A stretch of DNA of 39,981 bases, taken from positions 1 through 39,981 of the forward strand of contig NZ_CBQR020000166.1 in NCBI RefSeq assembly GCF_000455485.1, in the 5' to 3' direction. The translations under genes and the position numbers were made by a program. This DNA is from Gorillibacterium massiliense. GTDB taxonomy: Bacteria > Bacillota > Bacilli > Paenibacillales > NBRC-103111. Below, in pieces: positions 1 to 6,916 of the stretch (positions are counted from its first letter, which is position 1; each line of letters opens with the position of its first letter). Under the pieces are notes generated by a model. It was not told the origin of the DNA, ran no database searches, and worked only from the letters and a program-made list of their open reading frames with translations.

Positions 1-12
1 GGAGGAACAAGA

Positions 13-760
13 GTGCTCTATACGGTAAAAGAAGTCGCATCCCTTTCCCATGCAACGGTCAAGGCCCTTCACTATTATCACAAGATCGGACTCCTGGAAC
101 CCCATGCCGTAAGCGAAGCCGGGTACCGGCTGTACGGTACGAAGGAGCTGGAACGCTTGCAGGAGATTCTGTTTTACCGGGAGCTGGATTTTACTCTGGA
201 GCAGATCAAGCGGCTGCTGAACGAAGGAAAGGACCGGCTGGCTGTTTTGGCGGAGCAGGAAAAGCTGCTGCTTCTGCGCCAAGAGAGACTCGGGACGATC
301 CTCGGGACGTTGCGGGAATCCATGACCAAGGAAAGAGAGGGAAAATCAATGGAAGACAACAAGCTTTTTGCAGGCTTAGGCAGCGAGGAAGAATGGAGAA
401 GGGCTTTGGAGGAACAGAACGCGCATCTGAAGGAAACGTACGACTTTGATATGCTTGCGGCGAATCCCATTGACACGGCGGAGATGAACGAGATGGCGGC
501 GGAAGCGGCGGCATTTATGGCGGGAATGGCGGAGGCGCTGAGGAAAGGGATTAAAGCGAATGATGGGAAAATAACAGATTTCGTTTCCGAACATTTGGCA
601 TTTCTTAACGATCACGGCCATCCAATAACGGCGGAGGATTTTGCAGCGCAAAATCGCTTTTTTTTTACATGATGACTTTCACCTGCAAATGCTGGAAAGC
701 CAGCAGACGGGATTGGCCTATTATGTGGCCGCGGCGGCGGACGCTTTTGCCGCACGGTAA
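13..760 (+). pseudogene. MerR-family regulator with TipAS domain, frameshifted
   Basis: This is a MerR-type transcriptional regulator: an N-terminal winged helix (about residues 1-70, YTVKEVASLSHATVKALHYY), a coiled coil, and a C-terminal TipAS-like ligand-binding domain (from about residue 115). GTG at 13 follows GGAGG at 1-5. The uninterrupted frame stops at TGA 670-672 just after a run of nine T (658-666). Removing one T lets the frame continue as RFFLHDDFHLQMLESQQTGL and on to TAA 758-760, which is the expected end of the TipAS fold, giving about 248 residues. As written the protein is truncated at 219 aa and loses its last helix. TipAS regulators bind drugs or peptides and activate their own or efflux genes (family knowledge); no target is evident here. 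The shift may be a real mutation, programmed slippage or a homopolymer sequencing error. Confidence 0.8.
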
Positions 761-779
761 AACGGAATTCATGGCTCGG

Positions 780-801
780 CACGCCCTAAGGGCGTGTTTT
801 T
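780..801 (+). terminator. Intrinsic terminator after the MerR/TipAS gene
   Basis: A perfect 7-bp stem, CACGCCC with GGGCGTG, closes a TAA loop and is followed by five T. It lies 20 bp after the restored TAA at 758-760, which supports that end of the broken gene. Confidence 0.85.
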
Positions 802-837
802 GCTATTGGATAATTTTAAGGATGAAATGAGGGGAAG

Positions 838-882
838 TTGACATTCGATGACGGCGGACTTATATTTAGTTCAACGAACGTT
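838..882 (+). promoter_or_regulatory. Sigma-A promoter and TetR-type operator
   Basis: A consensus -35 TTGACA (838-843), a 17-bp spacer and a -10 TATATT (861-866) predict a start of transcription near 873. Directly over that start lie overlapping inverted repeats: GTTC-aac-GAAC (869-879) and AACG-aa-CGTT (873-882). This position is typical of an autoregulatory TetR operator that blocks RNA polymerase. The promoter is visible in the sequence; control by the adjacent TetR protein is inferred. Confidence 0.75.
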
Positions 883-884
883 TA

Positions 885-1532
885 ATGAAAGTTGAGGCGA
901 GGGAATTGGCGAAACAATCGAGGACCAGCCGGGACATCCAAGCGGAAGAGAGGCGCCAGCAAATCCTGGACGGAGCCAAGGAATTGTTCGCCCAGCACGG
1001 CTATCATGGGACTTCGATGCGCACCCTTAACCGTCACATCGGTATTACCGACGGGTTGTTGTATCATTATTTCCCCGGCGGTAAGCAGGAAATTTTGGAG
1101 ACGGTTGTTCTTGAGAGCCAGGAGCTGCGGATCAAAAAGATGGATGAGGCTATTCGGATACTCGACATGGATCAACCGATTGAAGAGGTGCTATACAAAT
1201 TCATCGCCGTTTTGATCAGTACGCTGGTGGGTGACGACCGCACGTTTATCCGCATTTTGCTGAAGGATCACGAGTCGATTCAAACAGAGAAAAAGACGCT
1301 GTTTTCCAAACGGATTCAGGAGCGGCATCAAGTGATCGGCGACTTGCTAAGAAAACGCGCCGAAGCCGGTGAAATTCGTGAACTCGATTATGATATGGCG
1401 GCAAAACAGGTCATTTCCTTGGGGTTCATGGTCGTCTTGCGGGAGGTCGCACAGATCAATATCATCGGGGAGGATGTCGACGCATATATACGGAACATGG
1501 TTCGGTTTACGGTTTCCCTTTGGAAAACATAA
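885..1532 (+). CDS. TetR/AcrR family transcriptional regulator
   Basis: A 215-residue regulator with a TetR N-terminal helix-turn-helix (about residues 25-70, with AKELFAQHGYHGTSMRTLNR and LLYHYFPGGKQEI) and an all-helical ligand-binding C-terminal region. ATG 885 lies only about 12 nt after the predicted transcription start and has no ribosome binding site. TTG 906, preceded by GAGG at 894-897, is a credible alternative that would give 208 aa starting MAKQSRTSRD. The gene sits 78 bp upstream of a YhgE/Pip-type membrane protein in the same direction, with no terminator between them, so it probably represses itself and that gene. The ligand is unknown. Confidence 0.9.
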   Translation: MKVEARELAKQSRTSRDIQAEERRQQILDGAKELFAQHGYHGTSMRTLNRHIGITDGLLYHYFPGGKQEILETVVLESQELRIKKMDEAIRILDMDQPIEEVLYKFIAVLISTLVGDDRTFIRILLKDHESIQTEKKTLFSKRIQERHQVIGDLLRKRAEAGEIRELDYDMAAKQVISLGFMVVLREVAQINIIGEDVDAYIRNMVRFTVSLWKT

Positions 1533-1610
1533 CGTCTATTTTTTGGAGTTTTGTTCACTGGTCGTTGAATGAATTTAAACCGCAACAATGATACAAAGGA
1601 GAGAGTGCTC

Positions 1611-2828
1611 ATGAAACGATTTTTCAAACAAAAACAACCCTATATCGCCCTTGTCGCCGTGTTTGCCGTCATTCTTTTGCTCGGTCTCGCCCAACTGGGA
1701 TCATCGGTCAACCCGGTTCCGAAAAACTTGCCCGTACTTCTGGTTCAGACGGATGAGGGAGTCAAGCTGCCGAACGGTACCGAGATGAATTACGGAAAGT
1801 TGATCGAGGATAAAATGACACTGAAAGAAACCGCTACGGGGGGTGTTTCTCCACTGATTTGGACAAAAGCGGCCAATGAGCAGGAAGCGCGGGACGCGAT
1901 GAACCGGGAAAAAGCATATGCGGCCGTCATCATCCCCGAGGATTTCAGCGCAAAACTGGCCAGTCTCATGATTCCGACGGGGGCGCCGGCTTCTGCCAGG
2001 ATCATCGTCAACCAAGGAATGAACAACAGCGGCGCCACGATGACGAGTCAGATCCTGACGCAGATGTTTACCGCTGTCAATGGTCAAATCCGCGAACAAA
2101 TGTTGGATCAATTGGGCAAAGCCGGAGCAACCTTAACGGCAGAGCAAACGAAAGCGATCGCTACGCCGGTATTGCTGACAACGGAAAACATCAACGCCAT
2201 CGGAACGAGCAGCGCCAACGGCAACGCTCCGGTCGCCTTAACGCAGATCGTCTGGTTTGCGGCAATGGTCACTACTCTTCTTCTGCACTTCGCCACCAAA
2301 AATACCGCATTGGACGGCTCGCTCGGCCATCGTTTCGGCATCCGGCTTGCCCAACTGCTTACCGGCGCGGTGATAACGGCGGTTGCTGCTGCCAGCGTCC
2401 TATTGATCATCGGGAAATGGGTAGGCCTGTCCATACCGGACTATAACGAAATCGGACTGTATTTGTTCTTGATCTGTTTTTCTTTCTTCCTGATCCAATC
2501 GGCCATCGTCAGTTGGCTGGGAATGGCTGGAGTGCCGCTTTTCGTTCTTGTGTTTTTCTTCGGGGCACCGATTCTTTCCTTGCCGCCGCAAATTCTTCCG
2601 CAGTTCAGCCATGATTGGCTGTACTCTTGGGTGCCATTCCGCTTCTCCGCCGAAATCTTGCGAGATTTGTTCTACTTCCGTCAAGGCCTCAATTTGGACC
2701 AACCTTTGGCAATCCTAGCGACCATCGGAGCTGTCAGCCTCGTCGTCTTCCTGCTTTCTGCTTTGAAAAAGCGCCCGGCAGCCGAGCACGAAGCTCGGCC
2801 AGCCGCAGAGCTTGCCGGCGAATTTTGA
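1611..2828 (+). CDS. YhgE/Pip (ABC-2 permease-like) membrane protein
   Basis: A 405-residue membrane protein. ATG 1611 was chosen because it follows AAAGGAGAG at 1596-1604 and opens MKRFFKQKQPYIALVAV, a short basic stretch and then a transmembrane helix. The order is one N-terminal membrane segment, a large extracytoplasmic domain (about residues 35-215, with the motif AYAAVIIPEDFSAKL), and five or six C-terminal membrane segments. This is the layout of YhgE/Pip and ABC-2 permease-like proteins, some of which act as phage receptors or in efflux and protein export (family knowledge). No ATPase is adjacent. Co-transcription with the upstream TetR gene suggests an inducible efflux or envelope-stress role. 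The hydrophilic C-tail is rich in Ala and Glu. Confidence 0.75.
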   Translation: MKRFFKQKQPYIALVAVFAVILLLGLAQLGSSVNPVPKNLPVLLVQTDEGVKLPNGTEMNYGKLIEDKMTLKETATGGVSPLIWTKAANEQEARDAMNREKAYAAVIIPEDFSAKLASLMIPTGAPASARIIVNQGMNNSGATMTSQILTQMFTAVNGQIREQMLDQLGKAGATLTAEQTKAIATPVLLTTENINAIGTSSANGNAPVALTQIVWFAAMVTTLLLHFATKNTALDGSLGHRFGIRLAQLLTGAVITAVAAASVLLIIGKWVGLSIPDYNEIGLYLFLICFSFFLIQSAIVSWLGMAGVPLFVLVFFFGAPILSLPPQILPQFSHDWLYSWVPFRFSAEILRDLFYFRQGLNLDQPLAILATIGAVSLVVFLLSALKKRPAAEHEARPAAELAGEF

Positions 2829-2880
2829 TCGAATACGCAACGAAACACCATCTTCATGCCGTCTGCCTTTAGCAGTGAAA

Positions 2881-2905
2881 ACACGCCGTCCTGGCGTGTT
2901 TTTTT
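2881..2905 (+). terminator. Intrinsic terminator after the TetR-YhgE operon
   Basis: A 7-bp perfect stem, ACACGCC with GGCGTGT, has a 5-nt loop and a T tract running to 2905. Confidence 0.85.
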
Positions 2906-3003
2906 GCGGTGAAAAGGGGAAAACTGGGGGGACGGGCCCTCTACCCGGAAACGGTTAAAACAGCTTAAGAGAGTGCAGTTGATCCGGGAGTAAGGCCGGA
3001 TGG

Positions 3004-3038
3004 TAAAAAAGGAAGCCCGCGGGCGAATACCGGGCTTC
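3004..3038 (-). terminator. Intrinsic terminator of the SRPBCC-ArsR operon
   Basis: The arms GAAGCCCG (3012-3019) and CGGGCTTC (3031-3038) form an 8-bp stem. Read on the minus strand it is followed by CCTTTTTT. It lies just past the arsR stop at 3044. A second small inverted repeat, ATCCGG/CCGGAT (2982-3001), lies next to it. Confidence 0.8.
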
Positions 3039-3043
3039 TTTCT

Positions 3044-3379
3044 TTATGGCTGTTTTTTGTCATCATGTTCAACCAAGTGCTGCAGCATGGATAGTTTGTT
3101 GCTCCAGAACCGCTCAGCATATGCGAGCCACTGGCTGACCTCCGCTAACGGTTCAGGGTTCATGCGGTAGCGTTTCTCCCGGCCTGCCTTCCGTCCACTG
3201 ATTAACCGGGCGTTTTCCAGAACGAGGAGATGCTTAACTACCGCTGTACGGCTTATGGGGAAGTGAGCCGTGATCTCGGAGATCGGTAGCTCCTTGTCGA
3301 TGAGCATGAGCAGCACTTCTCTTCTCGTCGGATCGGCAATGGCTTGAAACACGTCCGGTTTCTCCGCAGGTTGAGCCAT
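3044..3379 (-). CDS. ArsR family winged-helix regulator
   Basis: A 111-residue ArsR-type repressor of the kind that accompanies AHSA1/SRPBCC proteins. ATG (complement of 3377-3379) was chosen because it gives MAQPAEKPDVFQAIADPTRR, the usual ArsR N-terminus, and has GAGGG just upstream; longer in-frame extensions would run back into the SRPBCC gene. The winged helix spans about residues 10-85, with the recognition segment ISEITAHFPISRTAVVKHL. No cysteine metal site is visible, which fits the non-metal ArsR group. The SRPBCC stop codon lies 1 nt upstream of this start, so the genes are translationally coupled. The C-terminal WLAYAERFWSNKLSMLQHLV helix probably dimerises. Confidence 0.9.
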   Translation of the reverse strand: MAQPAEKPDVFQAIADPTRREVLLMLIDKELPISEITAHFPISRTAVVKHLLVLENARLISGRKAGREKRYRMNPEPLAEVSQWLAYAERFWSNKLSMLQHLVEHDDKKQP

Positions 3380-3380
3380 A

Positions 3381-3809
3381 TCAGCCCTCGACGACTTGCT
3401 TGAGTCTGTCGCCAACGATGCCTTTCCAACCGCCGGCCATATTGTTGTAAGCATCGGTGCTCTTCATGCCGGTAGACAGAATGAAGTCCGCATGCTGCCA
3501 GCCACCGTGGGTGAGGGTGAACTCCGTTTCTCCGCCCAGATCTTTCAATTCCATGGTCAGAACCCAACCGTCTCTGTCCCATGAGAAGGAAAGCCGGTGC
3601 GGCGGATCAAATTCCGTCACTTTGCAGGGCGAAGGACCAAAAGGCGATTGCAAGTGAAACTCGTGGCCGACTACCGGTTGAAAATCGTTAGGCATGAACC
3701 AGGAGGCGATGCCTTCGGAGGTGGATACCGCTGCCCATACTTTTTCGATGGGGGCGTTGAACACGACGACTTGCTTAATGTCTTCCAATTTGTTTGCGTT
3801 ATTTTCCAA
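3381..3809 (-). CDS. SRPBCC / AHSA1 domain protein
   Basis: A 142-residue START/Bet v1-like protein of the AHSA1 (activator of Hsp90 ATPase homologue) group, which folds into a hydrophobic ligand pocket. Diagnostic segments are VVFNAPIEKVWAAVSTSEGIASWFM at the N-terminus, the central FDPPHRLSFSW, and the C-terminal GGWKGIVGDRLKQVVEG helix. The start is TTG (complement of 3807-3809) with GAGGC upstream. It is the first gene of a two-gene operon with the ArsR regulator, which follows it; in many genomes the regulator comes first. The ligand is unknown. Confidence 0.88.
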   Translation of the reverse strand: MENNANKLEDIKQVVVFNAPIEKVWAAVSTSEGIASWFMPNDFQPVVGHEFHLQSPFGPSPCKVTEFDPPHRLSFSWDRDGWVLTMELKDLGGETEFTLTHGGWQHADFILSTGMKSTDAYNNMAGGWKGIVGDRLKQVVEG

Positions 3810-3867
3810 GTGAATTCAGCCTCAGCTTTCAGTAGGTTAGTTTTTGTTTAAGCGACTGCATGTCCAT

Positions 3868-3895
3868 GATATAACACCTTTTGGTTGTATGTCAA
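3868..3895 (-). promoter_or_regulatory. Promoter for the SRPBCC-ArsR operon
   Basis: On the minus strand, TTGACA (complement of 3890-3895) is separated by 16 bp from TATATC (complement of 3868-3873). It is 59 bp upstream of the TTG start of the SRPBCC gene. Confidence 0.65.
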
Positions 3896-3902
3896 TGCAA
3901 GC

Positions 3903-3928
3903 AAAAAGGGAGCCGAGGCTCCCTTTTT
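3903..3928 (-). terminator. Bidirectional terminator after the SLH gene
   Basis: A 12-bp perfect palindromic stem, AAAAAGGGAGCC with GGCTCCCTTTTT, with a GA loop, lies 19 bp beyond the SLH gene stop. It ends in T tracts in both directions. Confidence 0.85.
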
Positions 3929-3946
3929 TCAAATGATAAGGTTGGA

Positions 3947-5797
3947 TTATGGCAGCAGCTTGACTTGATACACGGCATTGTTGCTTTGGCCCGTGACGAC
4001 GACGGGGCTTACCGTCACCTGTACGGAATTGCCTACGACAATATCTGTCAGCGCTCCCGCTTTGTTATCGGTCTTCGTTACCGTTGCGCCTGCTTTCACG
4101 CTGAACGATATCAACGTTTTATCGGCCAACGGCAGCGTCAATTCTCCCGTCGTCCGGTTGAAGAAGGTGACTTTACCGCTATAGGCATTGGCAAAAGCAA
4201 TTTTTAGCACCAGTTTCCCGGATACGGTCAGATCGACTTTACGGTTTCTGGTCAGCGCCGTGAAAATATACGGATTTGTGCTGAACGGCGTTTCATTTCC
4301 GGAGCCGTCGGAGAAGACGGTGCGGTCGTCGAGTTTATAAATTTCGGGCTCCCCATCTTTGTTTTGAACGGTAAGGTATTTGTAGTCCTTGTCAAAATCT
4401 TGGGTGATGGTTGCCAAGTATTGAGTGCTTACGTTGCTTAAAGACACGTCGATCTTTGCCGCGTCTCCATTGTCGTTCAGCTCAATGACCAGTTGGTCGC
4501 CTACAAACAAATCTGTTGCTTGGGCATTTGCCTTGGTAGGACTAGTAATTAGTACGTTGCTGGCTAACAGAATCATTTGCGGAGGTTTGCCGGTATTAAA
4601 GATGGTGATGTTCGGACCGTATTTGCTGTTACCCTTTAGATCGATAGCGGTCAGTTCGCCTTTGACGACGGGGATGATACGCGCGGAGACGATTTTGCTG
4701 CCATAGGTTTGATAGCTCAGTTTATCTCCTGTCTGCACGTTTTTTATCGTTTCCCATGCGGTGTTCGTTACGTCAAACTGCACCGAACTGGTGCCGACGG
4801 TCATGGAAAGCTTCTTGCTATCCGGTTGAACGGAGGCAACGAAGCCAACGCCTTCAGCGACTACCGGACCTTGCGTCTGGACGACATCGATAAAATAGGC
4901 CTTGGACTGCTGGGAAACCACCTTGATCAAATTGCCGGCAATGACGGCTGTAGCCGATATGGATGTTTTCCCATTATAGGCCTGGGTTTCCGGCACCAAT
5001 TGTAGGGACAGCGTTTCGCCTGCATCCGTCATTAGCTTCAATGTATAGCCGTCATTGCTGAGCACGGTGCCCGTCGAAGGATTGCCCGGCTGGGGATTCA
5101 GCAGATCGCCGGCTTTGCTCAGCATGATGGCAGCTTGCGCACGGCTTACCGCTGTTTGCGGGCGGAGGGTGTTATCTTCAAAGCCGCTGACGATGCCCAA
5201 GTCGATGACTTCATTCATATAGCCTTTATAGGCTTCCGAAACGGAGGAGCCGTCTTTAAAGGACGTGTTCGTATAGTTCTTTTGCGCCGCGTCCGGCTCT
5301 TTATTAGCTACGCGCACAACGATTTGGGCCACCCATTCGCGGCTGCCCGGGGCTTTACCCCAGCCGGCGTCTCCCGTTTTGATTTCCGACAGTTTGATCA
5401 ATCCGTGATTGAGCGCTGTTACGACGTAGCCCTTCAAGCTTTCGTCCACGCCGAAAGGTAGTTGATAAGAACTGGTGTCGACTGAAGCTGCTTCGTCGGC
5501 CAAGCCCATCATTTTCACCGCCATGACAAGCAGGTGCTGATGGGAGACGTCCACATCCGGCTTGAAGTAGCCGTTTTCGCCGGAGATGACGCTGAGCATG
5601 GTCATTTTGGTTATTTCTTTAGCAGCCCAATGGGTTGCTTTGACATCGGGGAATTGGGTGGCGGCTTTAACCGTCCAGCTTAAGCCTGCAGCGGATTGTT
5701 CGGCATGAATATAAGAGGCTTGCGGCAGCGCGACGGCTCCCGTCAGCAACGCAAAAGCGAGGGCCGCCTTCGTCGTTAGTCCAGTAATTCGGTTCAC
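3947..5797 (-). CDS. Secreted S-layer homology (SLH) domain protein
   Basis: A 616-residue exported protein. GTG (complement of 5795-5797) follows a strong GAGGAGGAG site. The N-terminus is a signal peptide (MNRITGLTTKAALAFALL, cleavage probably near SYIHA-EQ). Three SLH repeats follow at about residues 48-105, 110-165 and 175-232, seen as FPDVKATHWAAKEI, YVVTALNHGLIKLSEI and YKGYMNEVIDLGIVSGFEDN. SLH trimers bind pyruvylated secondary cell-wall polymer, so the protein should sit on the cell surface. The remaining roughly 380 residues are Thr/Val-rich, look beta-rich and carry no catalytic motif that I recognise; they resemble repetitive scaffold segments of Paenibacillus surface proteins. 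It appears monocistronic, with its own terminator. Confidence 0.85.
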   Translation of the reverse strand: MNRITGLTTKAALAFALLTGAVALPQASYIHAEQSAAGLSWTVKAATQFPDVKATHWAAKEITKMTMLSVISGENGYFKPDVDVSHQHLLVMAVKMMGLADEAASVDTSSYQLPFGVDESLKGYVVTALNHGLIKLSEIKTGDAGWGKAPGSREWVAQIVVRVANKEPDAAQKNYTNTSFKDGSSVSEAYKGYMNEVIDLGIVSGFEDNTLRPQTAVSRAQAAIMLSKAGDLLNPQPGNPSTGTVLSNDGYTLKLMTDAGETLSLQLVPETQAYNGKTSISATAVIAGNLIKVVSQQSKAYFIDVVQTQGPVVAEGVGFVASVQPDSKKLSMTVGTSSVQFDVTNTAWETIKNVQTGDKLSYQTYGSKIVSARIIPVVKGELTAIDLKGNSKYGPNITIFNTGKPPQMILLASNVLITSPTKANAQATDLFVGDQLVIELNDNGDAAKIDVSLSNVSTQYLATITQDFDKDYKYLTVQNKDGEPEIYKLDDRTVFSDGSGNETPFSTNPYIFTALTRNRKVDLTVSGKLVLKIAFANAYSGKVTFFNRTTGELTLPLADKTLISFSVKAGATVTKTDNKAGALTDIVVGNSVQVTVSPVVVTGQSNNAVYQVKLLP

Positions 5798-5925
5798 TAT
5801 TTTCTCCTCCTCGGTATCGTTTCAGAAAAATCGGGGCATAACCTAATCCTTTTTCGACATTGAAAAGCCGATTTCCTTTGTCATCCCATGGGAAATTGGA
5901 AAATGCGACAATCTTCCCGTATCTT

Positions 5926-6756
5926 TTAACTGTGCAAGATGCGGAACTGATGTGGAGTCATGCCTTCCATCTCCCGGAACCGCCGTATGTAATACGAGCT
6001 TTGGGAAAAACCAACCTTAGATGATATTTCCTGTATCGTCAGATCCGTCGCAGCCAGTAGTTTTTTGGAGCGGGTAATGCGGTTTTCGTTCAGAAAGGCG
6101 AAGGGTGTCTTGCCGATGACATCATGAAATTGCCGGCTGAAATAGGACGGACTGTATCCGAAGGTGTGAGCGGCGGAATCCAGCGTTATCGTTTCATGGC
6201 AATGCTCCTGGATCCAGTCTGCCGCCTGACGCATCTTTTCTCTTACCCGAGCAGGCTTGGTTTCGTAGACGCTTACCCCGTTTTGAGCCAACTCGGCCAG
6301 CAATTCATAGAGCAGCGCAGAAAGATGGACTTCTTTGTCCTGCAAAAACGGATCGGCTGCCGCCAACAGTTCCTCGGCGAGACGGGGGGTACAGGTTGAG
6401 CTTTTCCAGGAAAATAGCCACGGTTCATCACTGCCTTTTCCCTCCAGGAGAGCTTCCAGATGATTACCGGAAAAATGGAACCAGCGCACATCCCAAGGAT
6501 CATCCTCAAGGGTACCGTAACTTTGCCTAATGCCGGGTCCGTATAAGAATCCAGTGCCTTCCGCCAAGGAACTGATGTGTCCCCCGGTTTCCACAAAGCC
6601 TTGTCCTTTCATGATGAGATGCAGGTTGTAGTAGGTACCCAAACCGTTTTCTCTTATTTCTCGATGAGAGGGCTCGTCATAATAATGGCCGAGGGATTCG
6701 GGATAGCAAAAGAATGAGGAAAACCGTGGGAGTGGTAAAAAATGATGGATGCGCAT
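5926..6756 (-). CDS. AraC family transcriptional regulator
   Basis: A 276-residue AraC/XylS-type activator. ATG (complement of 6754-6756) was chosen over one 18 nt upstream because GAGAGGG sits at the right distance and the protein then opens MRIHHFLPLPRFSSFF. The N-terminal region (about 15-150) is a cupin-like sugar-sensing domain (GQGFVETGG, GTGFLYGPG, WDVRWFHFSG). The C-terminal region (about 175-276) has two helix-turn-helix motifs, with HTFGYSPSYFSRQFHDVIGK and the AraC signature IQEISSKVGFSQSSYYIRRF. It is divergent from a GH42 beta-galactosidase across 160 bp, which points to local control of galactoside use. Confidence 0.92.
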   Translation of the reverse strand: MRIHHFLPLPRFSSFFCYPESLGHYYDEPSHREIRENGLGTYYNLHLIMKGQGFVETGGHISSLAEGTGFLYGPGIRQSYGTLEDDPWDVRWFHFSGNHLEALLEGKGSDEPWLFSWKSSTCTPRLAEELLAAADPFLQDKEVHLSALLYELLAELAQNGVSVYETKPARVREKMRQAADWIQEHCHETITLDSAAHTFGYSPSYFSRQFHDVIGKTPFAFLNENRITRSKKLLAATDLTIQEISSKVGFSQSSYYIRRFREMEGMTPHQFRILHS

Positions 6757-6809
6757 GACGGTACCCTCTCTCAAAAGCGCAAAAATGTAATACCGTTGAG
6801 CAAAACATT

Positions 6810-6829
6810 AGGATATCCATTGAGGATAT
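6810..6829. promoter_or_regulatory. Candidate AraC binding repeats
   Basis: Two direct copies of AGGATAT (6810-6816 and 6823-6829) are spaced 13 bp apart in the AraC/GH42 divergent intergenic region. AraC-type activators often bind directly repeated half-sites. I saw no strong -35/-10 pair next to them, so the assignment is tentative. Confidence 0.3.
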
Positions 6830-6916
6830 TAGTATCTACAATGAAACTGTGCGTTTTGGCTTGATTTCAATTTCTCAATTTTATCACAATATCGTGCTAT
6901 GAGGAGAGATGCCCCG

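Noticed and set aside
5867-5899. Imperfect hairpin CCGATTTCC/GGAAATTGG after the AraC gene
   Set aside because: One mismatch, a long loop and only a weak T tract on the minus strand; not convincing as a terminator.
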